DNA from: Axinella damicornis
Lineage: Eukaryota; Porifera; Demospongiae; Axinellida; Axinellidae
Direction: 5' to 3'
Length of the DNA: 64,000 nt
NCBI GenBank assembly: GCA_963931865.1
Contig: OZ007507.1
Location: forward strand, 8,739,847 to 8,803,846
A model generated the notes under the pieces. That model did no database searches and was not told where the DNA came from. It saw only the letters and a list, made by a program, of their open reading frames with translations. Position numbers and translations under genes: made by a program. Position 1 is the first letter of the stretch. Each line of letters starts with the position of its first letter. Below, piece by piece: positions 31,101 through 41,995 of the stretch.

Positions 31101-34100
31101 GGCTGTGAACAGTTACCTCCTGCTGATGTTGAAGCCACTCGAAAAATAGCTAACGTAAGAATTCGTGTGGAATGAATCATTGGTGCTGTACGCCAACGTT
31201 TCCAGATCCTCTCCGCCACGGAGTCTTACAGAAGGAATTATAGTATCACAAAAAGACCAGTGGAGGATTGGTTCTACTAGACTCAGTGGTTAGAGTTTGT
31301 TGTGCTCTTAACAATGTACTTGAAGGCGGAGTCACACTGATAACTGGCAGCTGTATGGTCCATTTCAAACGGGATGCCTGAGTATACGAATGAGTTCAAC
31401 CTCGACTTCCGGAAGTATTGAGATGTAAGTCAGCCCTCTTCAGGAGCCCAAAACGTGGTCAGGACCGGCTAGTCTCTCTCTCGCTGACACAAAACTATCA
31501 CAGATTTGCTGTAGCGCACGTGACTTACTGTACATAATACAGATTTCTCGCATGACCTACAGTACTAATATTACCTGCAGCACAAAATACAGGTTTTTAT
31601 CAACTGTGATTGGGTACCAGGCTTTCCCATCAAGTGCTGTACATTATTGAAACGTAGGTGTATGATAAGTATAATTATCTAAGCTGTTTATTTATAGTAC
31701 GATAAAATCAGTATCACCATAGTACCAAGCTATACCGGAAACATATCACTCGTTTGTCGCCTTCGGCACTCATAGCAATACTATGGCAACAAACTCGTGA
31801 TATTTTCCGGTATAGCTTTGTACTACGGTGATACTTACATAATCAGTGGCGATTCTAGGGGGGGGGGGGGGGGGGGGGGGGGGGCCTGTTTCAATCCCGC
31901 GTAGGAAATTTAAAGTACGCGTGCGGGCTTGTAGTTGTATGCGCACGCGCAAAAGAGTTCCAATTGATGCTTCTACACGTGGCAGGCTGGCAGCCCTGGC
32001 AGGCATAAGTAAAGTTCTCATGAGCATTCTTAACTACTTCAAAGCGCCCGATCTCCAGGCTGACGATGATCCCAGCACAGATTCAAGTCCAGCTGCAGGT
32101 GAATCACAGTCTGGTGAAATGAGTAGTTTGAAGGACTTTGCAAAGGCTGGAAATAGAAGACTAGATTTTGGATTTTGAATCACTCAGTTATAAATGTCAT
32201 CTATTTGTAGTACATTGGATATATATCGATTGTACATTCATTTTGTGGTTGTAGTCAGGAGCGCATAATGAGGTAGCGAGCGCTCACTACCTCATTATGC
32301 ACTCCTGATTTTGTGGTTGTACATTTGTCATTAAATTTTGTCATTGAAATGGTCTCAGATTACATCTCAGACACACTCACATTAAATTTTTCCCGGACCC
32401 CCTACAATGCTGGAAGCAAAGCTCCCAGCACCTAGTGAACCGAGGTATGTATTGGGCCCCTGTTGATTTTCCTAGAATCGCCACTGTACATATATTATAA
32501 TCATTATGACTGATGCTTATTCAGAATTATAAACTTGTAAGTAATTGTAGCCTTAAGGTAGTACTCTACCTGGTACTCCACGCCTTTCTCCTTAATGGCT
32601 AAGGGAAGCTTTGCTGACTCATGGGGCCGTCTACTGCTGGGTGGACAGCCTTCTCTATGGACATTTGGGGAGAAGAAAAAGGAGGGGGTAGGTTGGAGAA
32701 GAGAAGGGAGCGAGTAGTGAAAGAAGAGGAGGGGGGAGGAGAAGGGGAGGAGGAGGGGGAGGAGGAGGAGGAAGGGAAGCAGGAGGGGGAGGAGGAGGGG
32801 GAAGAAGGGGAGGAGGAGGGGGAAGAAGGGGAGGAGGAGGGGGAAGAAGGGGGAAGAAGGGGAGGAGGAGGAGGAAGAAGGGGAGGAGGAGGGGGAAGAA
32901 GGGGGAAGAAGGGGAGGAGGAGGGGGAAGAAGGGGAGGAGGAGGGGGAAGAAGGGGAGGAGGAGGGGGAAGAAGGGGAGGAGGAGGGGGGAGGAGGGAGG
33001 ACAAGGAGGGGGAGGAGGGAGGAAACACATGAACACATGAAGTGCAACGTGTAAGTGAGTCGTACTCCGTGTCCTCCATGAGTGGGTAGTAGTCCTGAGT
33101 GCTCATCCCTTCAAGCCTCTGCAAGAGCAACCAGCAATGAGAGTCAGCAGTACATGCACTACCAGAGTGTCTCCAGTGTGGCACCACTGTTGCTCACCTT
33201 CCTTAGCTGGTCAAGGGAGAGGGTCAAGACGGTGGTATCGTAGAGTGTGACCCGGTCCCGAGACAGGCCGTACATCTCCCCCTCGTGAATCATCAGACTG
33301 ATTGAGCGAGTGTGTATGGTGTAACACATATACGTGCATGTCAGCTAGACATGATCATGCAACAACCATGATCTACAATCAGCAAGGGCATATAAGGGCA
33401 TGACGGAAGCTCTGTTTGGTAGCATAGTTTTTGGCAATTTATCTTCTGTCTCGCTTTAAAGCGGTTAGTACCGCTTTTTGGTGAACTGAACTGCTCGTTT
33501 TTGGACAGCTATACAGCGTATCAGGAAAACCTTCCGTCATGCCCTGCAGCTTGTGGCAGTACACCTCCATCGCCAGAATCAAGTTGCTCACGCCCTTCGT
33601 ACTAGAGATTTTGGCTAGACATTATACTTCCAATACATTTTGCACAGCGCGTGCACGAGTATCCCGTAACCTTAACCTTCCATGCTAAAGAAAGCAGTAG
33701 GCATGCTGAATTGAGGACCCTAGAATGAGCTACTCTCTGACTAGGGAGCAAGGCCACAGGTATTAAATTTAAAGTCCGATTTTGGTTGGAACGCTGAGGC
33801 TACAGTCCAATGTGGGAATGAGGTCACAGCTCAATCTCAAACAGGGGCTACAGTCAGATCACAGTACATTAATTTTTTTCTTGTTCACTCACCATGGCAG
33901 GCTGCAGACAGGGGGTCGTGACTGGATAACACCACTCCTTTTCATCTCAACCTCGGGGTCACCTCCAGCCATACTCCAGAGATAGTAGACCTCCTGCAGT
34001 GGCCATTCCATGAGGTGGTCCTCAGAGAGAGGGGAAGATATTCCTCCGAGATGTTGTTGGGGAGAGGGAGGGACCAGGGGGGAGCAGCGCAGCACAGAGA

Positions 34101-34425
34101 GGAAGGGGCTTGGGAGAAAATGGTAGCCATTCTGGAAAAAAGGGGAATTCACAATTGACTCAGAGGTATTTATCGCAAGAACTATATTATACCCTCAAGA
34201 ATGCACACACCTACCATCGGTTGTCTTGTAGTTAGCTTCATGATGAGTGGGTGGCACAACAGTGCGTCAACAGAGGGCCTACATGTATGTGAAAGCTAGA
34301 CTTTGAACACTGCTTAATAAAGGCTACCATCTTAGTCAACGAGCATGCGTACCGTTTCGATGGGAGGGGGGAGAGACATGCCTCAAAGAAGGATCTCAAA
34401 TCGGGGTCCATTGGCTGTAAATGAG

Positions 34426-34484
<59 letters not shown>

Positions 34485-37400
34485 GTGTGTGTGTGTGTGC
34501 GTGCGTGCGTGCGTGAGTGTGTGCGTGTGGAGGTTGGAGGAATAATTATAGGACACAGTTAGCACTACTTTGAATGTCTCACTTTGTCTACAGTGTTGTG
34601 TGCCTCCAGCAGAGCCGTGAGAGGGTGAACCAGCTTGCCTGCAGCATGACATGAGAGGAAATAGACGCCAACGTTGGAACCTAGTGGTCACTGTTTATGT
34701 ATTAGTTAGACACTCGTACCAGGTTTCCTCGAGGATTTGAATCCCGAGGGTGACGTCATAAATACCAAGGTGAAAAGGCTGAGGTATTTATGACGTCACC
34801 CGAGGGATTCAAATCCTTGAATCCTGGAACGGGTTTGAAAAGCATGAAGAGAAACTGCAAACATACAGGATACCTATGGACAAGTGATGAAACCCAGTAC
34901 ATTTTCATACTAAATGAATTGCTGTCCTCAAGTGGATGCATTTGTTGAAGTTGTTCAAGTGTGTCTGCAGACAATATATACACAATTTGGACCTCAGGGA
35001 CATGGACACTGTCAGCAGCTATAGGAGCATCAATATCAGCATCGCAGATAGCAGCAGCATCATCAGTATCCGCTAGCTGAGTAATCCTGCCTTGTGCATA
35101 TAGCTGAAGGGGTGCATGTTCGACTATTTGAACTAAGTTCCACCGTTCACAAAAGATTGCAAGACTACTGCTCAAACGGGGCATAAAGATGTAATGTAGT
35201 GCAAACAAATGATGTTCATCAAGTGGGTTGAGAATGCCTGTATCTTCCATGTGATAGAACAGACGACAGTACACGTACACCTGGGTGACTGATTACAAAC
35301 ATCATACCAAAGCCGCTTGATTCGCTGATTGTGAACTAAAGATCCAGTGAGCACTGGGTTACAGTCAATTCCTCTCTTCTCAAGCAAGAATTGTGCGACA
35401 CTGACATTTTCTCCACCCTTGTCCATTCTTAGGATTCCAAACTTGGCAACAGCTTCATTATAACAACCAAGGACAGTGCTGCCCTTGTTGTTGTTTGAGC
35501 ACTTCAGGTACACAATCAGACGAGAAAAACCATCAATACTCGATCGACCGAGCGTGGTCCTCATGTGACATGCGTGTTAATTTGGAAGGAGCCTAGCTTG
35601 CGCGACCAGCGAGTTGCAAGTGGTTGCAACGCGGCTACCAGGAGTGCGGTTGCCCCTCAAAATCAGAACAAAGTAAAGCTTGAAGATGTGGCAACTTCTG
35701 TGAGTTAAATGCGTATACGGATGTAAGGTCACGGCAATTGCATACCTCATTCAAGCAGTGAAGTGCACGTGATACTTCCACCAGCTGAGAACGGTCCTTC
35801 CTGCTAGTGAAAGCGACTGTTCACTACAAGTTCAGCGACTGTTCGCTGCAAGTTCAGCAACAGAAGGAAAGCAGAATACAAACAACAAAATCATTGTGCA
35901 GAGCACCAACACTAGTGTAATCGAGTGCTCGAATATTGGGTGTGACTGCGATGTTTCAACGCATGATGCAATTGGGTTTTACTGTTGTTGTGCGACAACT
36001 TTCTGAGATCTGACTGGCACTGTCAACTTTCTGGCAGCGGAAGTAACAGTTTGAACTTGCACAAGTTGCCAGGCCATTTCTCCAATGGCCTGGGAACGAG
36101 GCTAGGTGTGTACTGGAGTAACATTGTAAGGGGTGGCAAAATTAAAGTGGTTACACGGGAACACTTACGCTGGTAATTCTCCATGAGGAGGATGATTCTC
36201 TTGAAGAGAGTGCTGACAGCATTCCTCACAAACAGGTCAGGGTAGACAGGGCTCCCCTGGAGAGATCAGTCGATACAAAGCCATTCAGCCATTGCAGCTG
36301 TCATCTGCAGCAGCTTAGTTGAAGCTGCTGACCACTTACCATGAAGAGCTCCAGTAAGATCATACCAAGCGACCACACATCAACCTGAAAGAGAAGGGAA
36401 CATATGATAGGTTAATACGCCAAACTGGAATGGGAGGGACACTAGGGTGAACAATTAATGCTATTGTGATGAATACTACTCTTCTATAGGACAACATGCA
36501 GACCACAAGTCTTTGCATTTTAGTAGCTGTAGGTACTAATACCCACTGTACTAACAGCCTGTGTTCACTGACTATTTACATAACTGTCAAATTTCCTCCA
36601 TTATGTCCAGCGCAATTATACTACAATCGGTAATAATATTGCATAACAGATTATAGGCCAATTGGCGTCACTCGTGCATATGCTGTGCATGTGACAGTGG
36701 TAGACGCCAATTGGCGTCATGGCCACGGAAAAGCTTTACTAGCCTTTTCCCAGCCCCACATGCGGACTGTGGAAGTGGGCCTGGCAAAATTCCCATATGT
36801 GCTGAGGCCAGCAGCCTTGAATTCGGGTAGGCAAATCACATTCGAATTACTGTGCAGTAATTACATTCTTTACCGCATGAAAAGTGTAGCCGTTAGATAA
36901 AACCGCTGTTCTAGCCTTCAAGACTCACCTCTAGATCTGGTACAATGTAGCTCCTAATTGGCAAGGACTTATAGCCATCACCTACAGCTACTGCTGCGTG
37001 AATTCGAATGCATCCAAGTAAGGAATGTAATCGCTTACACAATTATGCTGACTGATCATGAGCACAAACAGAAATTTTGCCAAGTGTCACCAGGCCCTCT
37101 TCCGCGTTCCGTGTGTGGGCCTGGGAATGAGGCTAAAGCTTTACTACAGCCACAAACAATTAGGTACAGATGTTGTATCCGGTCTGTTGTTAAGTAGGGG
37201 CCCTCCCAGTTTGATCTTGATCACGCGAAGTCCTCAAAGGCAGCCTCGTTCCCAGGCTCCCTCTGCCTGTGCAGTGACAAATAAAAATCGTGTGTGCAGG
37301 GGGGAGCCTGGGAACGAGGCTACTCAAAGGACAGAGCATAGTAAACGGAAGCCAAGATGGTCGTTGATTAAATGCCTCGATCCTGAAATCGACTTATTGA

Positions 37401-39251
37401 CCACATTTTCATCTGAACGCTTGGAAGCAGCAGCACAACACTAACTGCGGAGGTGCAGCGGCCCTTAGGCTTCGTAAATATCAAGACAGTTCTAGGCCTA
37501 CCCCATTTTCTGTTCTTCAGTTTGGGTTTACAACAATACATGGACGTGGAAGAGCAGCAAAAAACGGGCAAGGCCTGGTATATTATCCATCACATTCATG
37601 CTGTCAGGTAGATATTGGGGGGGGGGGGTTAAACACTGGCCGATCGTCATCCAGTCGGCTAGGTTCGAACACACCGCGGCTGGTCGTGACTCCAGATGCT
37701 CTACACAGCTCCGTCTTGATCCAGGACCTGCTGAAACAACTACAGGCCCCACCCCCTTACATCCACCTCGCGTCCACCTAGCATCACTCAAGTGATGAAT
37801 GGTACTAGCCTACACGTCTTTGGCCACTCTTCCGCATCTGCATTGTCAACACAAACCCAACAACAAGTGGGGAGATACTGAAGTGATAGCAATTACCTCA
37901 ATGATTCAACTAGCACCTCCTTGAGAGCCTCCATATCACCTTTACTTAGCACTTAGGAATCCTCATGCAAGCTGTAGCCCATAATGTCTGTCTGTACGCA
38001 ACTGACTCCCTTCCCCTTTTGGGAGGTACTGAGACTTAAATTGATACACTCCAGCAACACTGACTGACCTTTGGACTACTGGGTGAGATGGAGCCAGGTC
38101 CAGCCACAATGATCTCTGGGGCCATGTACCGTGGCGAGCTGGGGTTGTGAGAAAACAATTAATGCATTCCTCAGTGCAGCAAGAGTGGATATGGCCTGAC
38201 AGGATCCCCTATATCCCAACCTTCATAATAATAACTTCAAAGAGAGTTAATTAAACATACCCAATAGGAAAGTTGACTTCCCTGCCGTGGTCTGTCATGT
38301 AGTACATGGCATAATTGTGTAATTTCACTGTACCCTGGAGAGGAAAATTAGTGTGTGTGTGCTGATGGTGCTCCTGTTCATATACATGCGCCAGAGGTTT
38401 ATGTAAATCATACGTACTTGATGGGTGACCAACACGTTTTCAGAGGCAAGGCCCCGGTGTGTGATGCCTCTTGTGTTAAGGTAGGCTAGTGCCTGGAGCA
38501 GCTGGCTGGCCAGGCAGGCAAGGGCGTGAGGGCTGTGGACAGGAGAACGTGGTATGCATTAGTCTCATTCCCAGACCCTGTGAGCACCAGGAGGTAAGGG
38601 TTACCGGAATATTGTTGACATGAAACAATACTTGGTGGAATGCTGACCTTGAAAATTTTCCAGATTTGATGTGGTTGTTCAGACAGTCATCATGGTACTC
38701 AGACACCACAATCAGCCTCTCTACGTGGCCAGAGCAAAGATATACATGTTCTAATCCAAGGCTAGTGTTCAAAGCTTCTTAAGGGAATGATACGCAGGGA
38801 AACTGGAGGGGATTTCCGGACGGTAGGCTAAATCTGGACACGGCATTATATGGCTGGTATACATGCACACTCTACCTTTCCCCCACAGTATAAACGTTGC
38901 AGAGCTAGAGCACAATATAGCAAAAAAAATTCTGGCGGGGACTAAATGGAATTCCCTACTGCCCTAGCTGCATGCCCTAGGTCCTCTCTATAGGCCAACA
39001 TGGTGCACCCCAATACTCTCACAGACGACTTGGGTGCTATTACACACGCGCTGACCGTTCCTGGACTTGATGAGATCGAGGTATGCGCAGAGTGCGGGGT
39101 GGGAGAGTGCTGTGAGCGTCCGGAACCTGCCCAGGATGTTGATGGAATTGGCGGTAAGTGGGAGACCCTTATTGTCGCAGTCGTCCGCACCATGCTGTCG
39201 TACACAGAACGTGTAGGCGCCCAAGAGCGAAGACCCTAGTGAGGAGCTCAT
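23532..39251 (-). CDS. TBCK: TBC domain-containing protein kinase-like protein (TBCK), complete
   Basis: TBCK is a pseudokinase-TBC-rhodanese protein linked in animals to mTOR signalling and to the Rab5-effector FERRY complex. Exons (5' to 3'): 39251-39056, 38720-38648, 38532-38418, 38334-38261, 38138-38069, 36384-36340, 36256-36169, 34638-34583, 34414-34353, 34278-34215, 34131-33893, 33297-33198, 33118-about 33050, 32636-32580, 28733-28599, 28472-28283, 28205-28155, 27941-27858, 27749-27664, 27586-27550, 27475-27314, 25014-24893, 24264-24020, 23917-23758, 23642-23532. Start is ATG at 39251. Kinase part: [27 protein letters not shown] where HRD would be, [26 protein letters not shown] part: arginine finger in [12 protein letters not shown], glutamine finger in [23 protein letters not shown]. 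Rhodanese part: [25 protein letters not shown], with no Cys in the active-site loop. One exon boundary (near 33050) is uncertain. Large introns hold transposon remnants. Confidence 0.93.
25320..25990 (+). repeat. Dispersed repeat with minisatellite core, copy 1
   Basis: Core of degenerate units (gcttcagctgctgctccccgattgcgtcc, 25390-25870) between conserved edges: ccggacagctctctgtgcagagctg at the left, and ctgttctggaagattccagcc plus gaggttcagtaaattgaagtacgaaggttgcac at the right. The same edges flank a shorter core at 54130-54575. It sits in a TBCK intron. Confidence 0.8.
26865..26945. repeat. Member of the tctcgttcccagaccc family
   Basis: Contains cgccagaccctctttcccgcgaggggtggggtctgggcacgagacta, an imperfect hairpin related to those at 39276-39340, 39581-39625 and 40116-40163. 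Lies in the TBCK intron. Confidence 0.5.
27951..28107. repeat. (TG)n followed by (G)n microsatellite
   Basis: About 120 bp of TG dinucleotides with rare interruptions, then a run of about 34 G. It fills most of the 213-bp TBCK intron between the exons at 28205-28155 and 27941-27858, starting about 10 bases from the downstream exon's acceptor. Confidence 0.95.
29133..29465. repeat. Direct repeat pair in TBCK intron
   Basis: gggccggttctagatgc.cgcg.tttccggtacctatacctaaagtat...acttcctgc.ggaccaatatccacgtcg occurs at about 29137-29215 and again at about 29370-29453. It lies immediately before the THAP-like remnant. Confidence 0.75.
29512..31290 (+). pseudogene. THAP + DDE (THAP-associated) transposase remnant in a TBCK intron
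   Basis: Plus-strand pieces in order: a THAP-like start ([14 protein letters not shown] near 29515, then [19 protein letters not shown] coding near 29630-29670), a linker exon from about 30213 ([24 protein letters not shown] to [12 protein letters not shown]), and a DDE-type region. The last includes a [13 protein letters not shown] helix-turn-helix near 30715, [18 protein letters not shown] near 31020-31060 and [16 protein letters not shown] near 31155-31205. Several frameshifts and stops break it. Gene order and motifs match THAP-carrying transposases of the kind seen at 60490-61126, but on the opposite orientation to the host gene. It is non-functional. Confidence 0.65.
31711..31834. mobile_element. 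Palindromic MITE, 124 bp
   Basis: Arms gtatcaccatagtaccaagctataccgg and the inverse ccggtatagctttgtactacggtgatac, continuing through cactcgtttgtcgcc / ggcaacaaactcgtg to a short centre. It ends ten bases before the next element. Confidence 0.75.
31844..32486. mobile_element. Non-autonomous hAT-like element, 643 bp
   Basis: Perfect 16-bp inverted ends, cagtggcgattctagg and cctagaatcgccactg. Flanking octamers tacataat and tacatata agree at six of eight positions, which would fit a decayed 8-bp duplication. Inside are a run of about 26 G, a plus-strand frame to 32178 ([19 protein letters not shown] to GNRRLDFGF) and the hairpin at 32258-32309. No transposase is present. Confidence 0.7.
32258..32309. 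repeat. Hairpin aggagcgcataatgaggt
   Basis: caggagcgcataatgaggtag and ctacctcattatgcactcctg flank a short centre. A related hairpin, with aggagcgcatgatgaggt and its inverse, occurs at about 62809-62857. Confidence 0.7.
32655..33025. repeat. Purine-strand GGA/GAA minisatellite
   Basis: About 370 bp of almost pure purine on the plus strand (ggaggaggagggggaagaagg units). It lies in the short TBCK intron between exons 33118-33050 and 32636-32580, so the TBCK transcript carries the pyrimidine strand. Confidence 0.95.
34434..34530. repeat. (GA)n(TG)n microsatellite
   Basis: gagaga run followed by gtgtgt and gtgcgtgcgt units, in a TBCK intron about 20 bp upstream of the exon 34414-34353 acceptor. 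Confidence 0.9.
34715..34834. mobile_element. Palindromic MITE, 120 bp
   Basis: Arms contain accaggtttcctcgaggatttgaatcc, gggtgacgtcataaatacc and their inverses (ggtatttatgacgtcaccc, ggattcaaatcc), with a centre near 34772. It abuts the 3' end of the integrase remnant. Confidence 0.75.
34840..35564 (-). pseudogene. Integrase-core (DDE) ORF remnant, frameshifted
   Basis: The minus-strand upstream frame carries [45 protein letters not shown] and [15 protein letters not shown]. The downstream frame continues with [26 protein letters not shown] and [16 protein letters not shown]. These are the D..D..E-type integrase core motifs seen in multicopy metazoan ORFs: the second acidic pair is in DKGGENV and the Glu region in [12 protein letters not shown]. 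The two frames overlap at 35172-35280, so a frameshift separates them, and the N-terminal part with the first Asp is missing or truncated at DGFSR. It lies in a TBCK intron on the same strand as TBCK. Confidence 0.7.
37236..37325. repeat. Hairpin of the cctcgttcccaggc family
   Basis: agcctcgttcccaggctccct and ggggagcctgggaacgaggct flank a 45-bp centre. Related single arms are at 6745-6775, 36090-36115, 37088-37132, 43085-43135 and 56385-56402. Confidence 0.65.
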
Positions 39252-39580
39252 GATAGATCGTGATCATCCGAGCTTAACCTCGTTCCCAGGCCCCTTTTCG
39301 ATTTTTCGAATGTATGGGGCCTGGGAACGAGGCTATAGATTAGAGCTCGGAGGGGAATTCCCTTGTGGGCGTGGCTTGCACATGCACACGTGGTTCTCTG
39401 ACATCGTTGAAGCTGGTCGGGTCCTAGCCTTACTACCTTAGCTAGCAAAGTAGATGGGAAAGGGGGTCAAGACGAAGTCTGGAGAGGTGGTTACACTGAA
39501 GGCCAGGTGAGAGATTTGTAACAGAGAGAGAGAAATACCATTCTTGGCAGAAGAGGGTCAATTATGGCCAGGGCTAGGGC

Positions 39581-40163
39581 TAGTCTCGTTCCCAGACCCC
39601 CCTCGGAAAAATCGAGAAAGGGTCTGGTAACACGTATGGCAATGCCGCGTCCAAGAGGAATTCAATCAGTTACACAATCACGTGTGAATGTTTACACTCG
39701 AGGTGATAATTGGAGTTGTGCGCCAGTAAATAGCTGTATGTACAGTACTAAGTCTGGCTTGAACATGTCAGACACTGTACCAAGCCGTTCTGCGCTACTA
39801 CCCCGAGAGCGGAGAGCTGCACAGTACAAAAGTCGAATTACGACGGGAAGCTAACGGTATTAACGAAAGCTTTTCCCGTAGCCGACTGGTAGGCACACAA
39901 ATACAGCTTCTATTGCCCCTCAATGCTTCGGTATCAATGTTCCATACCTTATTCTCCCTCGGGAAACTTCGACGGCCTTGTCAACTGAACGCCATGATGG
40001 TCGCTGTATACCGATGAGTTTGCACATCCGCGATTGAACGTGACGTACATAATTTCTGCAATCTGATTGGCGCGAGTATATAGCCCGCGCGGACATGACG
40101 ATGTATACACGTGTTGCCAGACCCTTTCTCGATTTTTCCGAGGGGGGTCTGGGAACGAGACTA
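39581..40163. mobile_element. Non-autonomous element with ~50-bp inverted termini
   Basis: The left end is tagtctcgttcccagaccc, then a ctcggaaaaatcgag hairpin, then gggtctggtaacacgta. The right end is the inverse, tacacgtgttgccagaccc through gggtctgggaacgagacta. The unique interior is about 480 bp with no recognised gene. Confidence 0.75.
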
Positions 40164-40343
40164 GGCTAGGGCAGGTAGTCCGTATAAGTCAGTTGATCCC
40201 CTGTCTAGTCAATACAGCCTAGGTGATGAGACATATGAGGTGATTGAATGTCCATAGCGTATAGGATATCCACTATAAATTATGTAATGTGAACATTACA
40301 TAATTTATGTAATGTGAACATTACATAATTTATGTAATGTGAA

Positions 40344-41100
40344 CATTCTTATCAGAGAACGCGGTAGCGTTCTCTATTTAGGGATGGCCAAGGAAATTTC
40401 GATTTTACCATACTGATGCACCAGCAGGATAACGGCCAACGAAGATACAACCCCTCAAACCAAGCATGCAGACAGAAAGATACTGCCTAGCAGTTCACAA
40501 AAACACTTACAAACGTACCCTAGAGTACGCGGGAGTCGATGAACAAGTCACGGAGAAAAGTCCGATTTCGTCATCTTCTTCTTCTTCTTTCTTTCTTTCT
40601 TTCTCATACAAGACTGCGTAACGATAGCTTACCAACTTGAGCTAATTTACGCACATGACAACACCGCTATCGCCGTAGCACTGGCCATGACCACTTTTGT
40701 CTGTAAACTGGCAAGACCAGCAGTTATAGCTAGCTACGATCCGATGGCATTCTAGCACGACGCCATTTTGAGGCAATGAGGTAACGCGTTCGCCAATTGC
40801 GCATGCGCAATCCAAATGCAAGCGCATTTCGTGTTCTTTTTGCTTTGTGATGGCTGCATTTGGTACACTAACAGAATCCTTGTTAATCCGTCGTCTGGTG
40901 GTTCCTACCGCTATGAGGAATTTCTAACAACCTGTTCTTGTCAAGATCTCTCGTGACTCTGCCATCATGGAGGCGTTGCTTTGTTTTCATGACGTACAGT
41001 GCAGAACGTCTGACCAACACTGTGAGGCTAGAGTTTTGAACGTACTTGGAGCCACTGCAAGCACATGACCTACATGACTGCCATCGAGCTCTTTGATCTG
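40344..41100 (+). repeat. Interspersed ~750-bp repeat, copy C (plus orientation)
   Basis: Aligns with the reverse complement of 2764-3476 along its whole length and with 4434-4712 over its first part. The edges carry taatgtgaacattct on both sides (about 40333-40347 and 41289-41303), a possible target-site or flanking repeat; if so the element extends to about 41288. Confidence 0.75.
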
Positions 41101-41995
41101 ATGAAGGGTGAGCCCCACCCCCATGTCCGCCCCGCAAAGACAACACTAAACATTCATGACAACAAAATAATGGTTAATGGCATTTCTCCTTGTTTCTTAG
41201 CTTTTTCGAGAGGTGGAATAATTCCGAATGTGACAGGCCATCACTAAATCCTGTTTAATTTTTCAGAGAAAATTTTTGCCTCTAGTATAATGTGAACATT
41301 CTCACTTGTAGTCTAGCGGGCTAGCCCCTCAAATTTTCCCCAACACGGATTGACTCACCCGACCATACGGGGAAAAGGACAGCCTAGGAACTTTGGACCA
41401 CTTTACTTGAACTTGTGATCTTTCAGTAACTTATAAGGAGTGACTGAAGTCGCCTGCGCTTGCTGCTGTGCAGCACAGCAACCAAACAGACAGAAGACTG
41501 ACTGCAGCTGTGACATAAAGACACGTGACTTCAGCTTATAATATTGCATGCTTTTGTACCAAAGTGGTGCAAAATAAGTAAAGTGATCCAAAGTTTCTAG
41601 GCCTTCCTTCTCCGCATGCGCTTCTAGTGTGCTGAAGAATAGCGGAGGCTAGCTTGTAAGACTAGCTCACTTGTACGAGTGAGCTGATCAATCTACCTGT
41701 TATTATTCAAGGACGTCACCCAAATGAGCACCACAGTCACAGCTGTTTTAACCCCGTATATATACTGAGGAAGGCCGCTATGCATTCTTCTGTATAGTTT
41801 ATCACAAACTGAACCGTCAACAGCTGAAGCAGTGCAGTCAACATTGAAATCAGCAGTGAAAATCGGCGTAGTACACGTACATTGTAAATGGTCAAATTTC
41901 ACAACGGAGTGGTTGGCCTGCTGTCACAACCCCCCCTCCCCTGTTATTTCTCGGCTACAGATTGTGTGAAAGGTTGCATATGTCTTTTTGTGCAG

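Larger units (their letters stand above)
39252..41995. other. Divergent intergenic region between TBCK and TBL3 with MITEs
   Basis: TBCK starts at 39251 on the minus strand and the first recognised TBL3 exon starts at 41996 on the plus strand. The interval holds the hairpin at 39276-39340, the 583-bp element at 39581-40163, tandem taatgtgaacattacataattta units at 40285-40345 and the ~750-bp repeat at 40344-41100. The TBL3 start exon must lie here (or just beyond) but I could not identify it. Confidence 0.5.

Noticed and set aside
32504..33187. Long Pro/Ser/Leu-rich minus-strand reading frames and Glu/Gly-rich plus-strand frames
   Set aside because: They are translations of the GGA/GAA simple repeat; only the short TBCK exons at its edges (33118-33050, 32636-32580) are real.
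37368..37571. Possible coding remnant between TBCK exons ([19 protein letters not shown] on plus)
   Set aside because: Short, with stops, and no family recognised; could be transposon debris but unsupported.
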